This document shows, piece after piece, positions 53,882 to 62,158 of a stretch of 64,000 bases of DNA. The position numbers and the translations under genes are program-made. The stretch's first letter is position 1. Each line of letters starts with the position of its first letter. The stretch is taken from the NCBI RefSeq assembly GCF_017571495.1, contig NZ_JAGETZ010000010.1, forward strand, positions 124,001-188,000. Direction: 5' to 3'. Under the pieces are notes generated by a model. That model was given only the letters and a program-made list of their open reading frames with translations, was not told the DNA's origin and ran no database searches. The DNA is from Hymenobacter negativus (GTDB lineage Bacteria; Bacteroidota; Bacteroidia; Cytophagales; Hymenobacteraceae).

Positions 53882-54189
53882 CTCTCCGCTCCTTCTCGCT
53901 GACTTTTCTGGGCCTGCTCACCGGCTTCGCGGCCGCTGCCCAATCTGCTGCTTCCGGCCCCACGCCCACTACCGTTCTGAGCTGGGTGGTATGGTGGCTG
54001 GCCGGCGTGGTGCTGCTTATGGCCATCATCACTGGCGCTTCGGTGACGTCAGCGGCCCAGCACCGCTACTTGGCGCAGCAGGCCGAGCCGGTCACGCCCG
54101 CCGCAGCTCCCGAACCGGTTTTCAGCTCCGCCGCACCTGTTGAAGCTACCCCTAAAAAAATCGCCACTCAGGAAGCCGTTTACGCATGA
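53875..54189 (+). CDS. Unrecognised 104-residue membrane protein in the cbb3 operon
   Basis: It has a signal-like or first membrane segment (residues 1-22), a clear transmembrane helix (about 35-58, LSWVVWWLAGVVLLMAIITG) and a Pro/Ala-rich soluble tail. I recognise no family. It overlaps the preceding small-subunit gene by 7 bases and the ccoP start by 4 bases (ATGA), so translation of all three is probably coupled. That arrangement argues it is a genuine oxidase-linked protein, possibly an accessory subunit. Confidence 0.72.
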   Translation: MLTLRSFSLTFLGLLTGFAAAAQSAASGPTPTTVLSWVVWWLAGVVLLMAIITGASVTSAAQHRYLAQQAEPVTPAAAPEPVFSSAAPVEATPKKIATQEAVYA

Positions 54190-55055
54190 GACTTGCCCGC
54201 CAAGCGCTGTACACGGCCGGCGCGACACTGCTAGCCGCCCACCCGGCGCTGGCCCAGACTGCCGAGGCCAGCGCCCCCACCGCCGACCCGAAACTGCCGC
54301 TGCTGTGGTTTCTACTGAGCACGCTGCTGCTTGTGATGCTAGTTTTCTGGGTGTTTTTTGTGGCCCTGATTGCCTGGATGCGGCCGCAGCTGCGCCAGCT
54401 CTACGACCTGCCCACGGTGCACAACACCTGGAGCGGCCGCGTGCTGGGCCTGCTGGTGGGCGATGCCCGCCTGGTGCAAGGCGAGGTGCGCGACGAGCTA
54501 CTGGACCACGACTACGACGGCATCCACGAATTCGACAATGACCTGCCGCCTTGGTGGAAATACGGCTTCGTGCTCACCGCCATATTCGCCGTGTGCTACG
54601 TGAGCTACTACCACGTGGCCAAAACCGGCCAGTTGCAAGGGGCCGAATACGCTACGGAAATGCAGCAAGCCGCCCTACTCATCGCCGCCACCCCCGACGA
54701 CCCCAACAAGCTCACCACCTACACTGTGCTGAATACGCCAGCCGAGCTAAGCAGCGGCAAAAGCCTCTTCACCACCAACTGCGCCCCCTGCCACGGAGCC
54801 AGCGCCGAGGGCAAAGTCGGCCCCAACCTCACCGATGAATACTGGCTGCACGGCGGCGAAGTCAACCACGTCTACAAAACCATCAAGTTCGGCGTGAATG
54901 GCAAGGGCATGGTGGCCTGGAAAGGCAAGCTCTCGGGCAAGCAGATTCTGCAGGTGGCCTCCTATGTGCTAAGCCTGCAAGGCACAAAGCCGGCCAATGC
55001 CAAGCCACCGCAAGGCGAGAAGGAAGCCCCAGCCAAGACGCTGGCCAGCCGGTAG
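54186..55055 (+). CDS. ccoP: cbb3 oxidase subunit III (CcoP), monoheme form
   Basis: A 289-residue protein. After a signal-like N-terminus (about 1-24) two membrane helices follow (about 37-62 and 123-142) with the acidic loop HDYDGIHEFDNDLPPWWKYGF, the CcoP hallmark. The C-terminal cytochrome c domain has one heme site, CAPCHG (about residue 200), and a Met ligand in GMVAWKG. Proteobacterial CcoP has two hemes; a single-heme version with the extra N-terminal helix is usual in Bacteroidota. It accepts electrons for the CcoNO core. A palindromic repeat separates it from ccoG. Confidence 0.92.
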   Translation: MRLARQALYTAGATLLAAHPALAQTAEASAPTADPKLPLLWFLLSTLLLVMLVFWVFFVALIAWMRPQLRQLYDLPTVHNTWSGRVLGLLVGDARLVQGEVRDELLDHDYDGIHEFDNDLPPWWKYGFVLTAIFAVCYVSYYHVAKTGQLQGAEYATEMQQAALLIAATPDDPNKLTTYTVLNTPAELSSGKSLFTTNCAPCHGASAEGKVGPNLTDEYWLHGGEVNHVYKTIKFGVNGKGMVAWKGKLSGKQILQVASYVLSLQGTKPANAKPPQGEKEAPAKTLASR

Positions 55056-55076
55056 CAAACGGGCTCAGCCACCGGA

Positions 55077-55201
55077 AACCTCACCCCCGGCCCCTCTCCC
55101 CAGGAGAGGGGAGCCTGACGACTTTTCTACACTCCACTTTCAACCAATATCCGCGCCGCCGTGGCTCCCCTCTCCTAGGGAGAGGGGCCGGGGGTGAGGT
55201 T
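55077..55201. repeat. Perfect 24-bp palindrome of the CCCCTCTCC/GGAGAGGGG family
   Basis: Arms 55077-55100 and 55178-55201 are exact inverted repeats (AACCTCACCCCCGGCCCC at the left end). Each half also has a CCCTCTCC/GGAGAGGG hairpin. The element fills the gap between ccoP and ccoG and belongs with 24632-24736 and 28885-28979. Confidence 0.8.
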
Positions 55202-55223
55202 CCCCCGCTCGCGCCATTCCACA

Positions 55224-56642
55224 ATGCCTACCATGTCCGCCACCCAATTCAAACCCGATGATTCTTACCGCGACTCTATCGCCACGATAGACGCGGCTGG
55301 CGCGCGGGTGTGGCTCTACCCCAAAAAGCCTGCCGGCCGATTGTACAACCGTCGCAAGTGGCTCAGCTACGGGTTTTTGGCGCTGTTGTTTGCCGGGCCA
55401 TGGCTGCGGATTAACGGGCTGCCGATGCTGCTGCTCAACCTGCCGGCGCGGAAGTTCATCGTCTTTGGGCAGATTTTCTGGCCCCATGATTTCTTCATTC
55501 TGCTGCTGGCCACGCTCACGTTTCTGGTGTTCATCATCGTGTTCACGGTGGTGTATGGACGGGCGTTTTGTGGCTGGGTGTGCCCGCAGACCATCTTTTT
55601 GGAGATGGTGTTCCGGCGCATCGAGTACTGGCTGGAAGGCGACGCGCCCCAGCAAAAGGCCCTCGACCGTCGCAAGCTGGATTGGGACAAGTTCTGGCGC
55701 AAAACCACCAAGCACGCGCTGTTCCTACTCATCTCGTTTCTGATTGCCAACACCTTTCTGGCCTACATCATCGGCTCGGAGGAGTTGGGGAAGCTGGTGA
55801 CGGACACGCCCGCAGCCCACTTGGGCGGGCTGGCGGCACTCACGGTGTTCACGGGTGTTTTTTACGCCGTGTTTGCCCGGTTTCGGGAGCAGGTATGCAC
55901 CATTGTGTGCCCCTACGGCCGCTTGCAGGGTGTTTTGCTGGATAAGGACAGCCTGGTGGTGGCCTACGATTACCAGCGCGGCGAGCCCCGCGAGAAGCTG
56001 CGTAAGAACCAAGCGCGCACCGCCGGCGACTGCATCGACTGCCAGCAGTGCGTGCAGGTGTGCCCCACCGGCATCGACATCCGCAACGGCGCCACCCAAC
56101 TTGAGTGCATCAACTGCACCGCCTGCATTGATGCCTGCAACAACATCATGGCCCTCATCAACAAGCCCGAAGGCCTGATTCGTCCGGCCACGGTCAACAG
56201 CATCGCCACCGGCACGAAGTTTCGCCTCACCGGCCGCGTGAAGGCGCTTTCGGGGGTATTGGCCGCGCTGCTGCTGGTACTCACCGGCCTGCTGGTGTCG
56301 CGCTCCAATGTAGAAGCCACGGTGCTGCGCACCCCCGGCCAGCTTTTCCAGAAAACCAGCCACGGCACCATCACCAACCTCTACAACATCTCGGTCATCA
56401 ACAAAACCAACCGGCCCTACCCTATCAACCTCCGCGTGCTAGAGCCGGCCCAGGGCCGCATTTCGCTGGTGGGCAGCACCGGCCTCACGCTGCCCGCCCA
56501 GGGCATTACGGAGGGCGTGTTTTTTGCCGAGCTGCCCCGCCTGGCCCTGCACCGCACCAACCAGAAAATTCGCATCGGCCTGTTCAGCAACGGGCAGTTG
56601 GTGGCCGAAACCACCACCAAGTTCCTTGGACCGGTGCAGTAA
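55224..56642 (+). CDS. ccoG: CcoG, cbb3 oxidase accessory ferredoxin-like protein
   Basis: A 472-residue membrane protein; the ATG at 55224 is preferred because the open frame before it lies in the repeat, and an ATG at 55233 is also possible. About five hydrophobic segments (near 45-65, 85-110, 165-185, 200-220, 345-365) surround a cytoplasmic double 4Fe-4S ferredoxin domain with CIDCQQCVQVCPTGI and CINCTACIDACNN (about 270-310). CcoG contributes to copper handling, reducing Cu(II), during cbb3 assembly. A C-terminal immunoglobulin-like domain (about 370-472) follows, typical of the family. A 31-base hairpin follows the gene. Confidence 0.93.
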   Translation: MPTMSATQFKPDDSYRDSIATIDAAGARVWLYPKKPAGRLYNRRKWLSYGFLALLFAGPWLRINGLPMLLLNLPARKFIVFGQIFWPHDFFILLLATLTFLVFIIVFTVVYGRAFCGWVCPQTIFLEMVFRRIEYWLEGDAPQQKALDRRKLDWDKFWRKTTKHALFLLISFLIANTFLAYIIGSEELGKLVTDTPAAHLGGLAALTVFTGVFYAVFARFREQVCTIVCPYGRLQGVLLDKDSLVVAYDYQRGEPREKLRKNQARTAGDCIDCQQCVQVCPTGIDIRNGATQLECINCTACIDACNNIMALINKPEGLIRPATVNSIATGTKFRLTGRVKALSGVLAALLLVLTGLLVSRSNVEATVLRTPGQLFQKTSHGTITNLYNISVINKTNRPYPINLRVLEPAQGRISLVGSTGLTLPAQGITEGVFFAELPRLALHRTNQKIRIGLFSNGQLVAETTTKFLGPVQ

Positions 56643-56662
56643 TGCCCGGTCCAAAAACAGAC

Positions 56663-56761
56663 CGTCATGCCGGGCGCAGCCGAGGCATCTCGCGTGCTGT
56701 AACTAATCAATACCGAGTCAAACGGCGCGAGCGAGATGCCTCGGCTGCGCCCGGCATGACG
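56663..56761. repeat. Perfect 31-bp palindromic repeat between ccoG and ccoH
   Basis: Arms 56663-56693 and 56731-56761 are exact inverted repeats (starting CGTCATGCCGGGCGCAGCCG), with a 37-base loop. The CGTCATGC...GAGGCAT core is related to the GTCATGC...GAAGCAT arms at 8917-9046 and 27504-27565. It is the longest perfect stem seen in the window. Confidence 0.85.
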
Positions 56762-56778
56762 TTTTGAAATATTCCCCA

Positions 56779-57243
56779 ATGACTCCCTCTTCCCCCACCC
56801 GCACTACCTGGCCCTATGCCATCATTACCGTGTTCGTGCTTTTCGCCGGCTACATCGGCTACATGGTGCAGCAGGCCATGCGCACGACCGTCGACCTGGT
56901 GAGCACCGACTATTACCAGCAGGAGCTGGCCTACGGGCAGCGCATGAAAAGTGTGGCCCGCACCGCCGCCCTGCCCGCGCCAGTGGAGCTGACTCAGGAT
57001 GCCGCCGGGCAGGTGGAGCTGCAGCTACCCGCTGCCCTGGCCGGCCAAGCCGTACAGGGTCAGTTCCACTTTTTTCGGCCTTCGGATAAGGAGCTGGATT
57101 TCTTGCTGCCCTTGCAGCTGAGTGCCGACTTACAGCAACGCCTCAGCACCGCTGCCATGCGGCCCGGCTATTGGCGCGTACGGCTCGATTTCACGGCTGG
57201 CGAGCAAGCCTATTTCGTCGAAAAAGAACTGCTTATCAAGTAA
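56779..57243 (+). CDS. ccoH: FixH/CcoH-family protein
   Basis: A 154-residue protein with one N-terminal membrane helix (about residues 13-32) and a periplasmic beta-sandwich domain. The sequence VDLVSTDYYQQELAYGQRM after the helix is characteristic of the FixH family, as is the closing GYWRVRLDFTAGEQAYFVEKEL. FixH/CcoH helps assemble and stabilise the cbb3 oxidase. The ATG at 56779 is used; a TTG at 56764 lies in the repeat. It ends 4 bases before the next gene. Confidence 0.9.
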   Translation: MTPSSPTRTTWPYAIITVFVLFAGYIGYMVQQAMRTTVDLVSTDYYQQELAYGQRMKSVARTAALPAPVELTQDAAGQVELQLPAALAGQAVQGQFHFFRPSDKELDFLLPLQLSADLQQRLSTAAMRPGYWRVRLDFTAGEQAYFVEKELLIK

Positions 57244-57247
57244 AACT

Positions 57248-57946
57248 ATGTTCTGGGCTGGCTTTCTGTTTGGGTTGTTGGGTAGCTTCCACTGCGTGGG
57301 CATGTGCGGGGCCCTGGCGCTGGCACTGCCCGGCCAGGCCAGCGGCCGCCTACTCTACCAGCTGGGCCGCGTGAGCACCTACGCCACCCTCGGCGCCGGC
57401 GCGGGGCTGCTGGGGCAAGGGCTGCGGCTGGCCGGGGTGCAGCAAAGCCTGTCCATGACGTCGGGCGTGCTGATACTGGTGCTGGTGGCCGTGCCGGAGC
57501 GCTACAGCAGCCGGCTGGCCGCCACTCTTGGCCTGAGTCGGCCCCTGGCCTGGGTGAAAACCACGCTGGCCGGCCTGTTTCAGCAGCCCTCGAACCGGGC
57601 CATGTACGCCACGGGCCTGCTCAACGGCCTGCTGCCCTGCGGCTTGGTGTACCTAGCGCTGGCTGGGGCGCTGAGTGCACCAGGCGTGGCGGGCGCGGCG
57701 GCCTACATGACCTGCTTCGGCCTGGGTACCCTACCCCTGATGCTGGGCCTGAGCCTGAGCGGGCGACTGGTGCCGCTGGCCTGGCGCACCCGGATGCGGC
57801 AGGCAGTGCCCTACACGGCGGCGCTGCTGGCGGTGCTGTTCATTGTCCGCGGGCTCGGGCTGGGCATTCCCTACCTGAGCCCGCAGCTAAGTGCAACAGC
57901 TGTTCCTGCAAAGCGTCCGCCTCTCACCGTTCATTACTGCCATTAA
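57248..57946 (+). CDS. TauE/SafE-like (urease accessory/UreH-type) membrane protein
   Basis: A 232-residue inner-membrane protein with six predicted helices. The opening FLFGLLGSFHCVGMCGALALAL and the second half's GLLNGLLPCGLVYLALAGAL contain the Cys-rich repeat motifs of this family (GxxHCxGMCG and LPCG), related to the membrane domain of DsbD. In many cbb3 gene clusters such a protein lies next to ccoH and is thought to take part in copper or thiol handling during assembly. It is 4 bases after ccoH and probably the last gene of that operon. Confidence 0.88.
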   Translation: MFWAGFLFGLLGSFHCVGMCGALALALPGQASGRLLYQLGRVSTYATLGAGAGLLGQGLRLAGVQQSLSMTSGVLILVLVAVPERYSSRLAATLGLSRPLAWVKTTLAGLFQQPSNRAMYATGLLNGLLPCGLVYLALAGALSAPGVAGAAAYMTCFGLGTLPLMLGLSLSGRLVPLAWRTRMRQAVPYTAALLAVLFIVRGLGLGIPYLSPQLSATAVPAKRPPLTVHYCH

Positions 57947-57988
57947 ATCAGCCTAATACCAATCTCTCTTTCGCAACTTCCCTTGTTC

Positions 57989-58900
57989 ATGAAAACCATC
58001 CTCGTTCCCCTCGACCACACCGCCGCCGAAGCAACCCTGGCCTATGCCAACAAGCTGGCCGTGCGCTGGCCGGCCGAAATCGTGGTGCTCTACTGCCACC
58101 CCGATGCCGAAGCGTCGGCGGCCGTGTTGATGTTCGAGGAGCAGCGCCTCAGCAGCCTGGTGGAACGCCTGCGCTACCAGCAGCTCACCCGCCACGACGG
58201 GCGCCGCATTCGCTACCGCTACCGGGTGCTAGCCGGCTGCCTGCACGACCACGTGCAGACCGAAGCCCTGACCTGCGCCGCCGACCTGCTGGTGATGGGC
58301 CTGGAGCACATCGACTGCGACCGGCAGGAAGCCCCTGGCAACCATGCCGCCGCCATCACCGAGCGCGTGAGCTGCCCGGTGCTAGTGGTGCCACCCGGGC
58401 GCCGCAGCCTGCCCACGCGCCTGGCCTTTTGTGCCAATTTCACTACGCTGGGGCTGAATATCCTGCCCCGCCTGGCAGCCCTGGAAGCGGCTTTTCCGGC
58501 CCCGCTGGATTTGGTGCAGTTCTACGCGCCCACTGAGCGGCCCCGTCGGCGGCAACTGCTGCAAGGGCTGCGCCGCGCCTCATCGCACCTTGGTTGGACC
58601 ACCACAGCTTCGCACCTGCTCGAAGACGACGCGCCGCTGGAAGGCATCGGCGAGTTCTGCGCCCGGGTGCAGGCTCAGTTGCTGGTCATTGCGCCCGGCA
58701 GCACGGCCGAATTGCTGCGCTACTTCGATGGCTGCTACCGGGCCACCAGTGCTTACCACACCCGCATTCCGCTGCTGGTGGTGCGGTCGGCCGCCCCCGC
58801 TCCCACCACGTCCTGCTGCGACCGCTGCGCTGAGCGTCTGAGCCGCGAAGCCCAAACCAGCCAGTTGCCAGCTGCTTACCGCGCCGCGTTGCCAGCATAG
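57989..58900 (+). CDS. Tandem universal stress protein with C-terminal cysteine motif
   Basis: A 303-residue protein with two UspA-like domains (about 1-140 and 148-270). The first begins MKTILVPLDHTAAE and contains LVMGLEHI near its end; the nucleotide-binding glycine motif GX2GX9G is not evident, so ATP binding is uncertain. Residues about 268-290 hold TTSCCDRCAERL, a CC-X2-C cluster that is unusual for the family and could bind metal or be redox-active. The ATG at 57989 is preferred over a TTG at 57983. It sits between the oxidase assembly genes and hemF, fitting a microoxic stress role. Confidence 0.83.
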   Translation: MKTILVPLDHTAAEATLAYANKLAVRWPAEIVVLYCHPDAEASAAVLMFEEQRLSSLVERLRYQQLTRHDGRRIRYRYRVLAGCLHDHVQTEALTCAADLLVMGLEHIDCDRQEAPGNHAAAITERVSCPVLVVPPGRRSLPTRLAFCANFTTLGLNILPRLAALEAAFPAPLDLVQFYAPTERPRRRQLLQGLRRASSHLGWTTTASHLLEDDAPLEGIGEFCARVQAQLLVIAPGSTAELLRYFDGCYRATSAYHTRIPLLVVRSAAPAPTTSCCDRCAERLSREAQTSQLPAAYRAALPA

Positions 58901-58948
58901 CGCGGGCCACTTTTTTGCCTGATTTCTCACTGCAATTGCTTTACGGAC

Positions 58949-59893
58949 ATGACTAGCTCAACTTTCTTACCCATTGCCCCAGCGCGCGCGGTGGTCGAAC
59001 ACTGGATGCGTCAGTTCCAGGACTGGCTGTGCCACCGGCTGGAGGCGGCCGACGGCAGCGGCGTGCGCTTCAGCCGCGACGACTGGCACCACGAGGGCGG
59101 CGGAGGCGGCTCCACCCGCGTCATTCAGCAGGGTGATGTGTTGGAGAAGGGCGGCGTCGCCTTCTCAGCCGTGTGGGGCGAGATGAGCGAGGCCGCCGCC
59201 CGCCAGCTGCTCATGCCCGACCGGCGCTACTTTGCTACCGGCGTGAGCGTGGTGCAGCACCCGCGCAGCCCCCGCGTCCCCATTTCCCACATGAACGTGC
59301 GCTATTTCGAGGCCGGCAATGGCGAGGCCTGGTTCGGCGGCGGGCTCGACTTGACGCCCATTTATGTGGATGTGGTGCAGGCCCGGCAGTTTCATGAGCA
59401 GCTGCACGAGGTGTGCCAGCGCCACGACGGGAGCTACTACCAGCGCTTCAAGCAGTGGGCCGACGACTACTTCTACCTGCCCCACCGCCGCGAGACGCGG
59501 GGTGTGGGGGGCCTGTTTTTCGACCGCCTCACCGTGGGCAAGGACGGCCTGTTTGAGGAGCTGTTTGCCTTCGTGCAGGACGTGGGCGAGCTCTACGGCC
59601 GCAGCTACAGCGCCATTATGCATCAGAATGCCGACCTGCCCTACACCGAGCGCGAAAAGCACTGGCAGCTGGTGCGGCGCGGCCGCTACGCCGAGTTCAA
59701 CCTGGCCATCGACCGGGGCACCCGCTTCGGCCTCGAAACCGGCGGCCGCACCGAATCCATCCTCATGAGCCTGCCGCCCCAGGCCGAGTGGCACTACAAC
59801 CTGGAGCCCACCCCCGACTCGCCGGAAGCAGCGTCGCAGCAGTGGCTCCGGCAGGGCGTGGACTGGCTGAAACCGGAGCCGGTGATGGCATAG
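58949..59893 (+). CDS. hemF: Oxygen-dependent coproporphyrinogen III oxidase
   Basis: A 314-residue enzyme of heme synthesis that converts coproporphyrinogen III to protoporphyrinogen IX using O2. Characteristic segments include HEGGGGGSTRVIQQGDVLEKGGVAFSAVWG split across residues about 47-75, ISHMNVRYFEAG, AWFGGGLDLTPIY, the signature ETRGVGGLFFDRL and RGRYAEFNLAIDRGTRFGLETGGRTESILMSLPP near the C-terminus. The length is normal. It is 48 bases after the stress protein gene. Heme made here would supply the adjacent oxidase, cytochromes and globins. Confidence 0.95.
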   Translation: MTSSTFLPIAPARAVVEHWMRQFQDWLCHRLEAADGSGVRFSRDDWHHEGGGGGSTRVIQQGDVLEKGGVAFSAVWGEMSEAAARQLLMPDRRYFATGVSVVQHPRSPRVPISHMNVRYFEAGNGEAWFGGGLDLTPIYVDVVQARQFHEQLHEVCQRHDGSYYQRFKQWADDYFYLPHRRETRGVGGLFFDRLTVGKDGLFEELFAFVQDVGELYGRSYSAIMHQNADLPYTEREKHWQLVRRGRYAEFNLAIDRGTRFGLETGGRTESILMSLPPQAEWHYNLEPTPDSPEAASQQWLRQGVDWLKPEPVMA

Positions 59894-60146
59894 CCAAGCA
59901 GGCCTAGTATTTGGCAGCTATTGGGGAAAGGCCGATTATTGTTCTTGGAGTAGCGGGTACTGCCAGAGTCTATTTTGGAAGCTGTACTAGCGAAGTATGC
60001 TTTGTGGGAGCATTCGTTCACTCAGAGTATTCCATGCAGGCTAAGATTTGGGGAATATGTGACAATTGGGCTGCTCTTACGTATTTAGCGCTAAGCCGTA
60101 GCGCTTGGCGTACTGCCGGGCCCGGCAACCATCTATTCCCTTTCTC
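59894..60146. other. Intergenic region without recognised gene
   Basis: A 253-base gap between hemF and wrbA. It contains a partial inverted repeat (AGCGCTAAG...TAGCGCTTGG near 60088-60111) but no clear promoter or operator. The open frames crossing it have no coding character. Confidence 0.5.
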
Positions 60147-60761
60147 ATGAAGACTCTTGTGTTGTTTTACTCCACCTATGGCCACGTATGGAAACTGGCC
60201 GAAGCCATTGCCGAAGGCGCCCGTGAAGTAACTGGTAACGAAGTAGTGGTGAAGCGCGTGCCCGAAACACTATCGCAGGACGTTCTGGATAAAACCGGCG
60301 CGACCGGGGCCCAGCAGGCTTTCGCCCACGTGCCCGTTGCCACACCCGGCGAGCTGGTCGAGTACGATGCCATCATCTTCGGCACGCCCACTCGTTACGG
60401 CAACCTCTGCGGGCAAATGCAGGCGTTTATGGACAGCACCGGTAGCCTGTGGGCGACGGGGGCACTGGTAGGCAAAGTCGGCGGCGTGTTCGTGAGCACG
60501 GCCACCCAGCACGGCGGCCAGGAAACCACCATTCGCAGCTTCCACACCGAGCTTCTGCACCACGGCTTCGTTATTGTGGGCCTGCCCTACGCCTGGCAGG
60601 GCCAGATGGGCCACGGCGAAGTAACCGGCGGCACGCCCTACGGCGCCAGCACCGTGGCCGGTGGCCAGGGCGAGCGCCAGCCCAGTGAAAACGAACTGGA
60701 AGGCGCCCGCTTCCAGGGTCGGCATACGGCTGAGATTGCCAGCAAACTGGCTGCGAAATAA
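60147..60761 (+). CDS. wrbA: NAD(P)H:quinone oxidoreductase, WrbA family
   Basis: A 204-residue flavodoxin-like enzyme. The ATG at 60147 gives the standard start MKTLVLFYSTYGHVWKLAEAIAEGA with the FMN phosphate loop (YSTYGH). Further marks are FGTPTRYGNLCGQMQAFMD, GKVGGVFVSTATQHGGQETT and GLPYAWQGQMGHGEVTGGTPYGASTVAGG. WrbA reduces quinones by two electrons, protecting against redox cycling. It converges with a reductase gene, and a strong shared terminator separates the two. Confidence 0.93.
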   Translation: MKTLVLFYSTYGHVWKLAEAIAEGAREVTGNEVVVKRVPETLSQDVLDKTGATGAQQAFAHVPVATPGELVEYDAIIFGTPTRYGNLCGQMQAFMDSTGSLWATGALVGKVGGVFVSTATQHGGQETTIRSFHTELLHHGFVIVGLPYAWQGQMGHGEVTGGTPYGASTVAGGQGERQPSENELEGARFQGRHTAEIASKLAAK

Positions 60762-60785
60762 CCCGAAATCTAGCGGCGTTTTCTG

Positions 60786-60836
60786 TCAGGCAAAACAAAG
60801 CCCATCCGTGACCCGGATGGGCTTTGTTTTGCCTGA
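60786..60836. terminator. Strong bidirectional terminator
   Basis: A perfect 23-base stem (60786-60808 with 60814-60836; outer TCAGGCAAAACAAAG, inner CCCATCCG) and a 5-base loop. Runs of A on the left and T on the right let it work in both directions, between the convergent wrbA and reductase genes. Confidence 0.88.
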
Positions 60837-60858
60837 AAATAGTGCATAGTGGCGGTTT

Positions 60859-61926
60859 TTAAGGAATCAGCTGGTCGGTGCGCAGCTGGGCAAACAGGTC
60901 GAAAAACGACTCGTCGCTACGCTGGTACACGTGGAAGCCGGCTCGGCGGCTCTTCGACATATCAGTCATTACCTCAATCGGACGGCCCAAATCCAGGTCG
61001 GTGTGCCAGGGCGAGGCCAGGCGGTCGAGGTCGGGCTCAGCCAAATGATGACGGGTGGCGATGTCGCGCCAAAGCGGGGCTTTGTCGGCCAGCTCAGTTT
61101 CCAGCGGATGTACCGTGCCATCGAAGCCCGCGGCCTCAACACCAAACCAGGCAGCCAGGCGCGGCCACAGCCAGCTCCAGCGGAAGTAGTCGCCGTTGGT
61201 GATGTTGAAGGCTTCGTTGCGAGCGGTTTCGGCGGTGGCGGCCCAGGCCAGCTGCTTGGCAATCACGCGCGCATCGGTTACGTCGGAAAGGCCTTCCCAT
61301 TGCGCCTGCGAGCCGGGCCAGCGAAAAGGCCGCCCCGTTTCCTTGCAGATGCTGGCGTACACGGCCAGCGTAGTGCCCATGTTCATGAGGTTGCCCACGG
61401 CCTTGCCGATGATGGTGTGCGGGCGATGAATGCTCCAGGTGAAGCCATCCCGAGCCGCGGCAGCATACACCTCATCCTCCTGGGCGTAGTAAAAATTCTC
61501 CAGGTCGAGGCGGGGCTGCTCTTCGCGCAGTGGGGTGGGTGGCAGCGCATTGCCTTGCGCATACGAGTCGAAAGGCCCCAGGTAATGCTTGAGGCCCGTG
61601 ACCAGTGCCACGTGCTGCACCGAGTGCCTGGGGGCCAGCGCAGCCAGCAGGTTGCGCACCATGGCGCCGTTGACGCGGATGTTCTCGGCCTCGGTGTCGT
61701 TGCGCAGCCAGCTCGTGAGAAAGACGTGCGTGGGGTTGATATCGGCCAGAGCCGTTGCCAGGCTGGCGGGGTCCAGCAGGTCGGCGGCTACCGGGCGCAG
61801 GCCCACGATATCCGTTTGGGGGCGGCGGGCCAGGCCGTAGGCAGTCCAGCCCGTAGCCAGCAGCTCGCGGGCCAGGTTGCTGCCCACAATGCCGCTGGCG
61901 CCCACTACAAGTGCGATTTTATCCAT
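60859..61926 (-). CDS. PRISE-like short-chain dehydrogenase/reductase
   Basis: A 355-residue extended SDR. The Rossmann motif is VVGASGIVGSNLARELLATGW (residues 7-27; GxxGxxG), with an AAR-type segment (GLARRPQ) afterwards for NADPH. NFYYAQEDEV replaces the classical YxxxK pattern, and WSIHRPHTIIGKAVGNLMNMG follows; these are the marks of the progesterone-5-beta-reductase/iridoid-synthase-like (PRISE) family, which reduces enones. Bacterial substrates are unknown. It stands alone on the - strand, with a decayed AraC-type regulator fragment upstream. Confidence 0.86.
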   Translation of the reverse strand: MDKIALVVGASGIVGSNLARELLATGWTAYGLARRPQTDIVGLRPVAADLLDPASLATALADINPTHVFLTSWLRNDTEAENIRVNGAMVRNLLAALAPRHSVQHVALVTGLKHYLGPFDSYAQGNALPPTPLREEQPRLDLENFYYAQEDEVYAAAARDGFTWSIHRPHTIIGKAVGNLMNMGTTLAVYASICKETGRPFRWPGSQAQWEGLSDVTDARVIAKQLAWAATAETARNEAFNITNGDYFRWSWLWPRLAAWFGVEAAGFDGTVHPLETELADKAPLWRDIATRHHLAEPDLDRLASPWHTDLDLGRPIEVMTDMSKSRRAGFHVYQRSDESFFDLFAQLRTDQLIP

Positions 61927-62056
61927 TGGTGTAAGTCGTAAAAAATGAATGGTCAGAAGCAGAACCTGCCCCGTTTACCAGCCCGAATACGGACTGGCAG
62001 CGCTCTCGGCAAAATTACCGGCTCATTCAAACGCCCCCCTTGTACGGCTGGCCGAA

Positions 62057-62158
62057 TTACTTGTATGCCGCGAACTGCTCCCGGCAGGCAGATGGCGGCT
62101 GCCCGACTGCCTGCTTAAACCAACGCGAGCAATGGGCCGCGTCGTAAAACGTAAGCCG
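62057..62158 (-). pseudogene. Remnant of an AraC-family regulator (C-terminal helix-turn-helix)
   Basis: Reading the - strand from 62158 gives 33 residues ending at the TAA at 62057-62059: RLTFYDAAHCSRWFKQAVGQ, then PPSACREQFAAYK. This matches the last helix of AraC-family DNA-binding domains (GFYDxSHFSRxFKxxxGxxPxxxR). A stop codon (62159-62161) directly precedes it and no further AraC-like sequence is found upstream, so only the tail of the gene is left. It may once have regulated the reductase gene just downstream. The rest of 61927-62379 holds no recognised gene. Confidence 0.6.

Noticed and set aside
58919..58932. CTGATTTCTCACTG ahead of hemF as a fifth Crp/Fnr site
   Set aside because: Only the left half fits; the right half does not match RTCAG, and it lies only about 16 bases before the hemF ATG with no -7 element at the expected distance.
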